Below, piece by piece: positions 41,679 through 50,504 of a stretch of DNA of 62,693 nucleotides; position 1 is the first letter of the stretch, and each line of letters opens with the position of its first letter. The notes under the pieces were generated by a model. The model was not told the DNA's origin and did no database searches. It saw only the letters and a list, made by a program, of their open reading frames with translations. A program made the translations under genes and the position numbers. The stretch is from an uncultured Alistipes sp. (GTDB lineage Bacteria > Bacteroidota > Bacteroidia > Bacteroidales > Rikenellaceae): positions 1 through 62,693 of the forward strand of contig NZ_CASFQD010000041.1 of assembly GCF_949296715.1 (NCBI RefSeq), written 5' to 3'.

Positions 41679-41710
41679 TTTTGTATTTACAAAACATATT
41701 CTTTTCTTTG
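41679..41710 (+). promoter_or_regulatory. Promoter of the isomerase-led operon
   Basis: TTTTG (41679-41683), 19 bases, then TTTCTTTG (41703-41710), one mismatch to TAnnTTTG. A palindrome TTTTGTA-TT-TACAAAA (41679-41694) covers the -33 element. Confidence 0.6.
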
Positions 41711-41722
41711 CACAAAGATAAA

Positions 41723-41736
41723 TATGTATGAACATA
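41723..41736. promoter_or_regulatory. Operator candidate TATGT-N4-ACATA at the isomerase operon
   Basis: TATGT-ATGA-ACATA starts 13 bases after the -7 element, where a bound repressor would block the start of transcription. Same 5-4-5 palindrome as at 40688-40701; here the arms extend to six (ATATGT/ACATAT). Confidence 0.6.
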
Positions 41737-41758
41737 TATAACAATATTCGTTTTTGCC

Positions 41759-43534
41759 ATGTATAGAAAATCGGACAGTTTTCTGGCGCCGGTCCGGACG
41801 GAAGAGACCCCGGCCGGCGAATACGATCTGTATCCGGCATTCGAGATCGGGGATGAGATCTCCGATCGCATCGAATTGCTGGCCGGGCGGATCGCTGCAC
41901 ACGAGCGCGTCGTCATCGACGGTTACGAGGGCGTGCTGTGGGAGAAGTTCATCGGGGCGCTGACCGCGGCGCTCGAGGCTCTCGGGAAGCGGGTGGCCTG
42001 TGTTCCCGTGGCGCAGGCGCTGAAGCCCGAGGCGGAGATCGACGCGCTGATCGCACCGTTCATGGGCGAGGAGGATTCGATCTTCGGCCGCATGACCGAC
42101 CTGCTGCTGATCGACTTCTTCGACCGGGCGGCCCTCAAGCGTCTTGCTCCCGATGCGGCGGCGGATATCACCCTGCTGTACGGCTGCGGTGCCTCGCTGG
42201 CCGGATGGGAGGGGCCGCTCGTCTACGTCGACCTGCCCAAGAACGAGTTGCAGTTCCGCATGGCGGCCGGTACGGCCTTCAACGTCGGCACGACGCGCCG
42301 CATGGACGGCCGCGAGTCCTACAAGCGCTGCTACTTCATCGACTGGCCGATTCTCGATGCCTGGAAGGGTTCGCTCATTCCGCGCATCGACTGGATCGTC
42401 GACGAGCAGCGTATCGACGTCTGGACCTTCATGAGCGGCGAGGCGCTGCGCGAGGCGCTGCGGCGCATGAGCCGCAGCAGTTTCCGTGTCCGCCCGTGGT
42501 TCGCACCGGGCGTCTGGGGCGGCACCTACCTGCGCGACCACATCCGCGGGCTCAACCGCGAGGCGCCCAACATGGCGTGGTCCTACGAGCTGATGGCGCT
42601 CGAGAACGGCCTCATGTTCAAACATGATGGTGTACTGTTGGAGGTTTCGTTCAGTATGCTCATGTCCTATGCCTACCGCGACGTGCTCGGACACTGCGCC
42701 GAGGATTTCAAGGAGGATTTTCCGATCCGTTTCGACTTCCTCGACACGGTCGAGGGCGGCAACCTCTCGATCCAGTGCCACCCGCGTCCGGAGTACATCC
42801 GTTCGCGCTTCGGCAAGCCCTATACGCAGGACGAGACCTACTACATCCTGCGTGCGACGCCCGACGCGCACGTCTACCTCGGATTCCAGCAGGGCGTGCA
42901 GAAGGCCCCCTTCGCCGCGGCCCTCGAAGAGAGCCAGCGCACGGGCAAGGCGATCGACATCGAGCGTTACGTGCAGTGCTTCGCGGCACACAAGCACGAC
43001 CTGTTCCTCATCCCGAACGGCACGATCCACGCCTCGGGTGCGGGCAACCTGGTGCTCGAGATCAGCAGCGCGCCCTATATCTTCACCTTCAAGATGTACG
43101 ACTGGGTGCGCCTCGACATTGACGGCCGTCCCCGTCCGATCAACATCGAGCACGGCCTGAACAACGTCCGCTTCGAGCGCAACGGCAATGTGGTGACCGA
43201 CACGCTCATCAGCCGCCCGAGCGTCATGCAGACGACGGACGACTACGTGCAGGAGCACCTGCCGACGCATCCCGACCACTTCTACGACGTGCACCGCTAC
43301 CGCCTGCATGCGGGCCGCAGCCTGCACATCGAGACGGCGAACCGCTGCCACGTCTGGATGATCGTCGAGGGCGGCAGCGCCGAGGTGGAGACCGCCGACG
43401 GACGTTGTGTGCGCTACAACTACCTGGAGACCTTCATCATCCCGGCCGCTGCCGGCTCCTATACGGTCCGCAATACGTCGGGCGGCGAGCTGATGCTCGT
43501 CAAGGCCTTCGTGAAGGATACCTACCAACTCTGA
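41759..43534 (+). CDS. Class I mannose-6-phosphate isomerase with an N-terminal kinase-like domain
   Basis: The product is 591 residues, about twice the usual isomerase. The C-terminal ~370 residues show the zinc-dependent type I phosphomannose isomerase cupin: SIQCHPRPEY (~338, zinc-binding Gln and His), KHDLFLIPNGTIHASGAG (~412, zinc His) and VLEIS. It interconverts mannose-6-phosphate and fructose-6-phosphate. The first ~210 residues resemble a uridine kinase/phosphoribulokinase P-loop fold, but the loop reads VIDGYEGVLWEKF and lacks the Gly-Lys-Ser/Thr, so ATP binding is doubtful. This long form is known in Bacteroidales. First gene of a ~17-kb unit; MFS and ROK genes follow. Confidence 0.85.
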   Translation: MYRKSDSFLAPVRTEETPAGEYDLYPAFEIGDEISDRIELLAGRIAAHERVVIDGYEGVLWEKFIGALTAALEALGKRVACVPVAQALKPEAEIDALIAPFMGEEDSIFGRMTDLLLIDFFDRAALKRLAPDAAADITLLYGCGASLAGWEGPLVYVDLPKNELQFRMAAGTAFNVGTTRRMDGRESYKRCYFIDWPILDAWKGSLIPRIDWIVDEQRIDVWTFMSGEALREALRRMSRSSFRVRPWFAPGVWGGTYLRDHIRGLNREAPNMAWSYELMALENGLMFKHDGVLLEVSFSMLMSYAYRDVLGHCAEDFKEDFPIRFDFLDTVEGGNLSIQCHPRPEYIRSRFGKPYTQDETYYILRATPDAHVYLGFQQGVQKAPFAAALEESQRTGKAIDIERYVQCFAAHKHDLFLIPNGTIHASGAGNLVLEISSAPYIFTFKMYDWVRLDIDGRPRPINIEHGLNNVRFERNGNVVTDTLISRPSVMQTTDDYVQEHLPTHPDHFYDVHRYRLHAGRSLHIETANRCHVWMIVEGGSAEVETADGRCVRYNYLETFIIPAAAGSYTVRNTSGGELMLVKAFVKDTYQL

Positions 43535-43559
43535 CGAACCCGCAACCTGAAACCAGACC

Positions 43560-44735
43560 ATGAATAAAAAACATCCCCTGAGTCATCTGCTGCCCGTCCT
43601 GTTCGGCTTCTTCGTCATGGGCTTCTGCGACGTGGTGGGCGTGGCCACGAGCTACGTGCAGCAGCACTTCTCGCTCTCGGAGAGCCTCGCGGGGCTCATC
43701 CCCTCGATGGTTTTCCTGTGGTTCCTGCTGCTGGCCGTGCCGGTGGCCATCTGGATGAACCGCATCGGCCGCCGCCGCATGGTGATTGCGGGCAACGTCA
43801 TCACGATTGTCGGCATGCTCGTGCCGCTGGCTGACTACTCGTTTGCCGCCTGCCTGGTGGCCTTCGCGCTGCTCGGCATCGGCAACACGATTCTGCAAGT
43901 GTCGCTCAACCCGCTGCTGACGAACGTCGTCGACAGCCGGGCCCTCTCCAGCTCGCTGACCGCCGGGCAGGTCATCAAGGCCGTCTCGTCGTTCAGCGGA
44001 CCCTTCATCGCGGCCTTCGCCGCCTCGAAGCTCGGAAACTGGGTGTGGATGTTCCCGATCTTCGCCGGCATCTCGCTCCTGTCGGCCCTCTGGCTGATGG
44101 CTACGCCCATCGACGAGGGACCGGCCCAGCGCGCATCGTCGGCCGGTGAAGTCTTCGCCGTGCTGCGCGACCGGAAGATCACGATGCTCTTCCTCGGCAT
44201 CGTCGCCATCGTGGGCATCGACGTGGGGCTCAACACGCTGGCCCCGAAGCTGCTCATCGAACGCTGCGGCATGCCGCTCGAGCAGGCCGGATACGGATCG
44301 AGCGTCTACTTCTTCTGCCGCGTCGTCGGTGCGTTCCTCGGCTCGCTGCTGCTGACGCGCCTCTCCGACCGCAAGTACTACATCTCGCACATGCTGCTGG
44401 GCCTTGTCGTCCTCTGCGCGCTCTACTTTACCGGCAGCCGCTATGCCGTGCTCGTCGGTCTGGGCGTGGCGGGATTCGCCTTCTCGAGCATCTTCGCGGT
44501 GATCTACTCCCAGGCGCTCAAGCACCTGCCCGAGCGGGCCAACGAAATCTCCGGCCTGATGATCATGGGTGTCTTCGGCGGTGCCGTCGTCCCGCCCCTG
44601 ATGGGCGTCGTCACCGACGCCGTGGGCTCGCAGGCCGGGTCGCTCGCCGTGCTGACGCTCTTCGCGCTCTACCTGCTGGCCTGCACCCCGATGATCCGTT
44701 CCGAAAAAACCGACAGCCATGTATCAGCACGATAA
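43560..44735 (+). CDS. MFS sugar transporter (FucP-like group)
   Basis: The product is 391 residues with about 12 hydrophobic helices in two halves. It opens LLPVLFGFFVMGFCDVVGVATS, the pattern of fucose permease-like sugar porters in Bacteroidota; the loop after helix 2 reads MNRIGRRRMVIAG (the MFS A-motif). It takes a monosaccharide, probably mannose, from periplasm to cytoplasm with protons. It starts 25 bases after the isomerase and overlaps the ROK gene by 17 bases, so the three work together. Confidence 0.88.
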   Translation: MNKKHPLSHLLPVLFGFFVMGFCDVVGVATSYVQQHFSLSESLAGLIPSMVFLWFLLLAVPVAIWMNRIGRRRMVIAGNVITIVGMLVPLADYSFAACLVAFALLGIGNTILQVSLNPLLTNVVDSRALSSSLTAGQVIKAVSSFSGPFIAAFAASKLGNWVWMFPIFAGISLLSALWLMATPIDEGPAQRASSAGEVFAVLRDRKITMLFLGIVAIVGIDVGLNTLAPKLLIERCGMPLEQAGYGSSVYFFCRVVGAFLGSLLLTRLSDRKYYISHMLLGLVVLCALYFTGSRYAVLVGLGVAGFAFSSIFAVIYSQALKHLPERANEISGLMIMGVFGGAVVPPLMGVVTDAVGSQAGSLAVLTLFALYLLACTPMIRSEKTDSHVSAR

Positions 44736-45813
44736 CCGCACCGTCGTAACGCTCGATGCGGGCGGTACGAACTTCGTCTTCGGAGCCATGCGCGGCTGCG
44801 AGTTCATCACCGAACCGCTGCGCATGCCCTCGAACGCCCACGATCTCGACCGCTGCCTGGCCACCCTCGTCGAGGGCTTCGGCGAGATCATCTCGCGGCT
44901 CGACACGCCGCCCGTGGCCATCAGCTTCGCCTTCCCGGGCCCGGCCGACTATCCGCACGGGATCATCGGCGGCAACCTGCCCAACTTTCCGTCGTTCCGC
45001 GACGGCGTGGCTCTCGGGCCCTTCCTCGAGATGAAGTTCGGCATCCCGGTCTTCATCAACAACGACGGCAACCTCTTCGCCTACGGCGAGGCGATGGTCG
45101 GCGCGCTGCCCCGCATCAACGAGGCGCTGGCGGCCGCCGGGTCGCAGAAGCGCTACCGCAACCTGCTGGGTGTCACCTTCGGCACGGGCTTCGGCTGCGG
45201 CGTGGTCATCAACGGCGAGCTGCTCATGGGCGACAACGCCGCGGGCGGCGACGTGTGGTGCTTCCGCAACAGCCTCCATCCCGAATACATCGTCGAGGAG
45301 AGTGTCAGCATCCGGGCCGTGAAGCGGGTCTACCGCGAACTCTCGGGTGACGACACGGACCTGACGCCCAAGGATATCTGCGACATCGCCAAGGGGGCGC
45401 GCCCGGGCGACATGCGGGCCGCCCGCGAGAGCTTCGCCCGCATGGGGCGTGCCGCCGGCGATGCGCTGGCCCAGGCCGCCACGATTGTCGACGGACTGAT
45501 CGTCCTCGGCGGCGGACTGACGGGTGCGGCCGACCTCTTCGTCCCGGCGATCCTCGAGGAGATGGGCTCCACGCTCAAGATGATGGACGGCACGGCGTTC
45601 TGCCGCATGCAGACCGCCGTGGCGAACCTCGACGACGAGGCTTCGTTCAGGCGCTTCGTCGCAGGAGGCGGCACGCCGCTGCGGGTCTACGGCTCGGACA
45701 AGGTCGTCATGTACGACTCCTGCAAGCAGATCGGCCTGACCGTCAGCCGGCTCGGCGCGAGCCGCGCCATCTCGGCCGGCGCCTACGTCTATGCGCTCAA
45801 CCATATCCGATAA
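44719..45813 (+). CDS. ROK-family sugar kinase, probable manno- or fructokinase
   Basis: The product is 364 residues. The kinase motifs are VTLDAGGTNFVFGAM (phosphate), FINNDGNLFAYGEA (substrate, catalytic Asp), GVTFGTGFGCGVVINGELL (ATP) and VLGGGLTGA. The family zinc cluster is missing; the region reads GDVWCFRNSLHPEYIVEESVS. Between an MFS transporter with isomerase and a SusC/SusD pair, the simplest role is phosphorylation of mannose to mannose-6-phosphate, which the isomerase turns into fructose-6-phosphate. It has only ~26 percent-like resemblance by eye to the 31181 kinase in the motif regions, so the two are not recent duplicates. Confidence 0.86.
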   Translation: MYQHDNRTVVTLDAGGTNFVFGAMRGCEFITEPLRMPSNAHDLDRCLATLVEGFGEIISRLDTPPVAISFAFPGPADYPHGIIGGNLPNFPSFRDGVALGPFLEMKFGIPVFINNDGNLFAYGEAMVGALPRINEALAAAGSQKRYRNLLGVTFGTGFGCGVVINGELLMGDNAAGGDVWCFRNSLHPEYIVEESVSIRAVKRVYRELSGDDTDLTPKDICDIAKGARPGDMRAARESFARMGRAAGDALAQAATIVDGLIVLGGGLTGAADLFVPAILEEMGSTLKMMDGTAFCRMQTAVANLDDEASFRRFVAGGGTPLRVYGSDKVVMYDSCKQIGLTVSRLGASRAISAGAYVYALNHIR

Positions 45814-45861
45814 GGGAAAACACAACGATTTACGACAGGACTAACCAAACAACAAATAACC

Positions 45862-48800
45862 ATGAAACAAAATCAACTTGATTATCGCAGGGGTCGGGCC
45901 TTCCGGCGTTTCGCCGTCATGGTCTGCCTGCTGTTGCTGGGCTTCTCCGGTGTGCGGGCCCAGGACCGCTACGAGGTCACGGGCGTGATCACCGATCGCA
46001 ACGCCCAGCCCGTCATCGGCGCCTCCATCGTGGAAAAGGGGACGACCCGCGGTACGACCTCTTCGGCCGACGGCAGCTACACGTTCAGCGTCTCGTCGCC
46101 CGATGCCGTGCTGGTCTACTCCTTCTTCGGCTGCAAGACCCAGGAGGTCGCCGTGGCCAACCGCACGAAGATCGACATCGTCCTGCAGGAGGATGCCATT
46201 GCGCTCGAAGAGGTCGTGGCGATTGGTTACGGTACGATGAAGAAGTCGGACCTGACCGGAGCCGTGGCTTCGGTGAAGTCGGAGCTGCTCGACAACAAGC
46301 CCATTGCCTCGTTCGACAACGCGCTGCGCGGCCAGATCGCCGGTGTGCAGGTGCGTCAGAACGACGGACAGCCGGGCGGCGGCGCCTCGATCCGCATCCG
46401 CGGTACGAGCTCGATCAACGGTACGAACGAGCCGCTGTACGTCATCGACGGCGTGCCCCTGATCAGCGAGTCGGTGACCGAGGGCCAGGGTCTGGTCATC
46501 AACCCGCTCTCGAGTCTCAGCACGAACGATATCGAGTCGATCGAGGTGCTGAAGGATGCCTCGGCAACGGCCATCTACGGTGCGCGCGGTGCCAACGGTG
46601 TGATCCTCGTCACGACGAAGCGCGGCCGCGAGCAGACGGGTGAGGTGCGTTTCAGCGCCACGCTCTCGATCCAGACGCCCGAGCAGGCTTACGATCTGCT
46701 CGACGGCAAGCAGCTCGCGCAGCTCGGCAAGGAGGCCTATGAGAATGCGGGCATGCCCGTTCCCTCCTACTTCCAGGACCCGGAGTCGGTCGTGACGCGC
46801 ACGAACTGGATGGATGAGATCCTCCGCACGGCCATAACGCAGAACTATCAGGTCAACTACAGCGGCGGATCGAAGAAGGTCTCCTACAACTTCTCGGCCG
46901 GCTACTTCGATCAGGAGGGTATCCTCATCAATACCGATTTCAACCGCTATACCTTCCGCGGGCAGGTTGCCGCCGAGATCAACCGCTACATCCATTTCGG
47001 TTCGTCGGTGGGTTACTCGCAGGTGAAAACCACAGGTTATGGTAATTCTACTGCGGCATTGAATCTTATGTCGCTGGCCTATGACATGAACCCGGCCCTG
47101 CCGGTCCGCGATGCCGACGGCAACTACACCTACCGCAACAACCTCGACTCCTCGACGGGCGTCTACGGCGGTAACCCCGTGCAGACGGCCTACGAGGCAG
47201 ACATGGAGAACCGTCAGAACCGCTTTACGGGCAACATCTACACCGATTTCCGCTTCCTGGGCGACGACCGTCTGGTCTTCAAGACGCAGTTCGGTGTGGA
47301 CGACATCTTCTCGCTCGACCGCATGTACCTGCCCACGACGCTCGTCGTGTCGGTCGACGGCCCCGGCAAGGGCACCGTCGCCTCGTTCGATACGAAGACC
47401 TGGGTTTGGGAGAATACGCTTACCTACAAGAACACGTGGGGCCGCCACAGCCTCTCGGCCATGGTCGGACAGACGGCGCAGAAGTTCTCGCAAAACGTCT
47501 TCCGCCTCGGCGTCAAGAACTTCGAGGACGACCGCCTCGGTTACCACGATCTGAGCGTTGGCAAGGACATCTGGCTTGACCAGACGACCGACACCGAGTG
47601 GTCGATGCTCTCCTACATCAGCCGCATCCACTATTCGTTCGACGACCGCTACCTGTTCACCTTCACGGGCCGTGTCGACGGATCGTCGAAGTTCGGTGCG
47701 AACAACAAGTACGGATTCTTCCCGTCGGGCGCCTTCGCATGGCGTGTCTCGGAGGAGAAGTTCATGCGGGACGTGAAGAGCGTCTCGAACCTCAAGCTGC
47801 GTTTGAGCTACGGTCTGGTCGGTAACGCCGGCATCCAGCCCTACCAGTCGCAGGGTACGCTCGTGCCGGTGGCTCCTCCCTTCGGATCGGGCGTCGCAAA
47901 CGGCGGTATGGCGCCGCTGACGCTGCCCAACGCCGACCTCTCGTGGGAGTCGACCTCGCAGTTCGATGCGGGCTTCGACCTGGGTCTGTTCGACAACCGC
48001 TTGAGCATCACGGCCGACTACTACTATAAATATACGAGCGACCTGCTCTATGCCGTCGACCTGCCGATGTATTCGGGCTACATGTTCTCGATGCGCAACC
48101 TCGGCGACTTGAGCAACCGCGGTTTCGAGTTCTCCGTGACGGCCGTTCCGGTGACCACGCGCGACTTCAACTGGACCTCGACCTTCAACATCGACTCCAA
48201 CGTGACGACCATCGAGAAGCTCAACATCGCCGAAGGCGAGTCGGCCGGTACGGGTGTGACACGTTTGGTCGTGGGTGACCGTCTGAACAACATCTGGGGC
48301 TACAAGACCAACGGCATTGCACAGCTCGACGAGGACCTGACGCAGGTGGCGCAGCTGCCCAACCGCCCGCTGGTGGCCGGTGAGCAGAAGTACCAGGACA
48401 TCAACAAGGACGGCACCATCGATCAGGATGATGAAGTGGTCCTGGGCAACCTGAACCCGAAGTTCTCGTTCGGCTTCAACAACACCTTCACCTACAAGAA
48501 CCTCAGCGTAAACCTCTTCCTGGAGGGCAACTACGGCAACGACATCATCAACTACACGCGCAAGGAATTGGAAGCTATGGACGGGCGCTACAACAACATC
48601 ACGACGGTGCTCGACCGCTGGACGCCCGAGAACCCCGACGCCAAGCTGCCGCGTGCCGACCGCAACAGCAACTCGACCGCCTTTTCGGACCGCTGGGTCG
48701 AGGACGGCAGCTACCTGCGCATCCGCGACCTGACGATCGGCTACACGCTGCCCCGCAGGCTGCTGCGCGGCGTGGCCAGCATCAACGTCTTCGTCTCGTT

Positions 48801-48921
48801 CGAGAACCTCTATACCTTCACCAAGTACACGGGCAATGACCCCTCGATCGGCGGCGGTATCGACAACAACCTCTATCCGACGTCGCGGAAGTACTCGCTG
48901 GGCGTTTCGATGACTTTCTAA
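45862..48921 (+). CDS. SusC/RagA-like TonB-dependent transporter (second pair)
   Basis: The product is 1019 residues. Signal peptide (SGVRAQD), carboxypeptidase-regulatory-like domain (YEVTGVITDRNAQPVIGAS), TonB box (EVVAIGYGTMKKSDL), plug (IAGVQVRQNDGQPGG, YVIDGVPLI, VLKDASATAIYGARG) and the barrel to the terminal KYSLGVSMTF are seen. The ROK gene ends 48 bases before and no promoter is visible in that gap, so it belongs to the isomerase-led operon. A short stretch near 47020-47075 uses AT-richer codons than the rest. Confidence 0.95.
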   Translation: MKQNQLDYRRGRAFRRFAVMVCLLLLGFSGVRAQDRYEVTGVITDRNAQPVIGASIVEKGTTRGTTSSADGSYTFSVSSPDAVLVYSFFGCKTQEVAVANRTKIDIVLQEDAIALEEVVAIGYGTMKKSDLTGAVASVKSELLDNKPIASFDNALRGQIAGVQVRQNDGQPGGGASIRIRGTSSINGTNEPLYVIDGVPLISESVTEGQGLVINPLSSLSTNDIESIEVLKDASATAIYGARGANGVILVTTKRGREQTGEVRFSATLSIQTPEQAYDLLDGKQLAQLGKEAYENAGMPVPSYFQDPESVVTRTNWMDEILRTAITQNYQVNYSGGSKKVSYNFSAGYFDQEGILINTDFNRYTFRGQVAAEINRYIHFGSSVGYSQVKTTGYGNSTAALNLMSLAYDMNPALPVRDADGNYTYRNNLDSSTGVYGGNPVQTAYEADMENRQNRFTGNIYTDFRFLGDDRLVFKTQFGVDDIFSLDRMYLPTTLVVSVDGPGKGTVASFDTKTWVWENTLTYKNTWGRHSLSAMVGQTAQKFSQNVFRLGVKNFEDDRLGYHDLSVGKDIWLDQTTDTEWSMLSYISRIHYSFDDRYLFTFTGRVDGSSKFGANNKYGFFPSGAFAWRVSEEKFMRDVKSVSNLKLRLSYGLVGNAGIQPYQSQGTLVPVAPPFGSGVANGGMAPLTLPNADLSWESTSQFDAGFDLGLFDNRLSITADYYYKYTSDLLYAVDLPMYSGYMFSMRNLGDLSNRGFEFSVTAVPVTTRDFNWTSTFNIDSNVTTIEKLNIAEGESAGTGVTRLVVGDRLNNIWGYKTNGIAQLDEDLTQVAQLPNRPLVAGEQKYQDINKDGTIDQDDEVVLGNLNPKFSFGFNNTFTYKNLSVNLFLEGNYGNDIINYTRKELEAMDGRYNNITTVLDRWTPENPDAKLPRADRNSNSTAFSDRWVEDGSYLRIRDLTIGYTLPRRLLRGVASINVFVSFENLYTFTKYTGNDPSIGGGIDNNLYPTSRKYSLGVSMTF

Positions 48922-48946
48922 TCACAGACCTTAAAATTACGATCCC

Positions 48947-50488
48947 ATGAAAACCAGATTCATATATGCGGCCTTGAGCCTCACGCTCGCCCTCTCGTCG
49001 TGCAGCGGGTTCCTCGACGAGGTGCCCCTGTCGAATGTGACGGACAAGAACTACTACACGACGGAATCGGATGCCGAAGGTGCCGTCAACGCCATCTACG
49101 AAACGGTGGGCATCGGTTCGGTCAGCCAGTGGCAGGGTACGGGCAATGCCAACACGCCCTACGGCGGTGTCTTCTACAACGAGTTCTGGCTGACGCAGGA
49201 CCTCTTTTCGGACAACGCCCTGCACGACAACTACCTCTATGCCAATTTCGACAACTTCAGCCTCCCCGAGACCGACGGAAAGGTCAAGGCGCTGTGGTAC
49301 ACCTTCTACCGCTCGATCAATACGGCCAACATCGCCATCGACAAGATTCCGGCGATCAACATGGACGAGAAGCGGCGCAACCACCTCGTGGGCGAGGCGC
49401 GTTTTTGGCGCGGCCTGCTCTACGCCGAGATGGTGAAGATCTGGGGTGACGTGCCCCTGCGGCTGAAGCCCAGCGAGTCGGTCGACGCCCTCTTCGGTGT
49501 CGAGCGCACGGACCAACTCGAGGTGCTTAAGACGGCGGTCGAGGACCTGACCTACGCCAAGGACAACCTGATGGACGACTACCGTGCCGGTTACGGACGG
49601 GCCAATTCGCTCATGGCGCAGGCCGTGCTGGCCAAGGTCTACCTCATCAAGGCGGCCCGCACGCACAGCAAGGAGGACTACCAGGCCGTGGCCGACTGGG
49701 CCTACGAGGTGATCCGCTCGGGCAAGTACGACCTCTATCCCGATTTCCAGGACAACTTCATCATCAGCAAGAAGCACGGCATCGAGTCGGTCGTGTCGAT
49801 CAACTACGGTGAGCCCGACCTGTGGAAATCGCAGTTCAACGTCTCGCTGCTGCCGGCCGAGATCCGGCAGTACAGCCCCGGCGGTAACGAAGGCCCGTCG
49901 AACGCCAACTCGTGGATCGTGCCGACCGAGGAGCTCTACAACTCCTTCGCCGAGGGTGACGTGCGCCGCGACGTGACCATCATGAAGGATTTTACCTACA
50001 GCGACGGTTCGACGCTCGTCTTCGCCGAGAGCGCCCGCTATCCCTACTACTTCTGCAAGTACTGGGACCGCGAGGCCGAGCCCATGGGTCAGAACTCCGA
50101 GCAGAACTACCCCTACATGCGTTATTCGGAGGTGCTGCTCATGTATGCCGAGGCTCTCAACGAGGTGAACGACGGCCCGACGACCGAGGCTTACGAGGCG
50201 ATCAACAAGGTGCGCGACCGCGCCTTCAAGGACAACGGCTCGGGTGAGCACGACCTGAAGGGACTCGATTACAAGTCGTTCCGTCAGGCCATTCTCGACG
50301 AGCGCCGCTGGGAGCTCGTGCTCGAGGGGTCGCGCTGGTTCGACCTGGTGCGTCTGTCGACCGACTTTGCGGCCGAGATCAAGCGCACGAAGCCCGATTC
50401 CTATGTCGAGGAGAAGCACAAGCTCTACCCGATTCCGCAGTACGAGCGGCTGCTCAACGACCGCATTACGCAGAACGAAGGCTATTAA
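48947..50488 (+). CDS. SusD/RagB-like surface glycan-binding lipoprotein (second pair)
   Basis: The product is 513 residues. The lipobox ends LSSC (Cys19), then SGFLDEVPLSNVTDKNYYTT, the standard SusD opening. Features of the fold are RFWRGLLYAEMVKIWGDVPL, MRYSEVLLMYAEALNEVN, NKVRDRAFKDNG and the end YPIPQYERLLNDRITQNEGY. It pairs with the SusC 25 bases upstream. The GH92 gene follows 16 bases later. Confidence 0.96.
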   Translation: MKTRFIYAALSLTLALSSCSGFLDEVPLSNVTDKNYYTTESDAEGAVNAIYETVGIGSVSQWQGTGNANTPYGGVFYNEFWLTQDLFSDNALHDNYLYANFDNFSLPETDGKVKALWYTFYRSINTANIAIDKIPAINMDEKRRNHLVGEARFWRGLLYAEMVKIWGDVPLRLKPSESVDALFGVERTDQLEVLKTAVEDLTYAKDNLMDDYRAGYGRANSLMAQAVLAKVYLIKAARTHSKEDYQAVADWAYEVIRSGKYDLYPDFQDNFIISKKHGIESVVSINYGEPDLWKSQFNVSLLPAEIRQYSPGGNEGPSNANSWIVPTEELYNSFAEGDVRRDVTIMKDFTYSDGSTLVFAESARYPYYFCKYWDREAEPMGQNSEQNYPYMRYSEVLLMYAEALNEVNDGPTTEAYEAINKVRDRAFKDNGSGEHDLKGLDYKSFRQAILDERRWELVLEGSRWFDLVRLSTDFAAEIKRTKPDSYVEEKHKLYPIPQYERLLNDRITQNEGY

Positions 50489-50504
50489 CAAAAAACTGAA
50501 CGAC

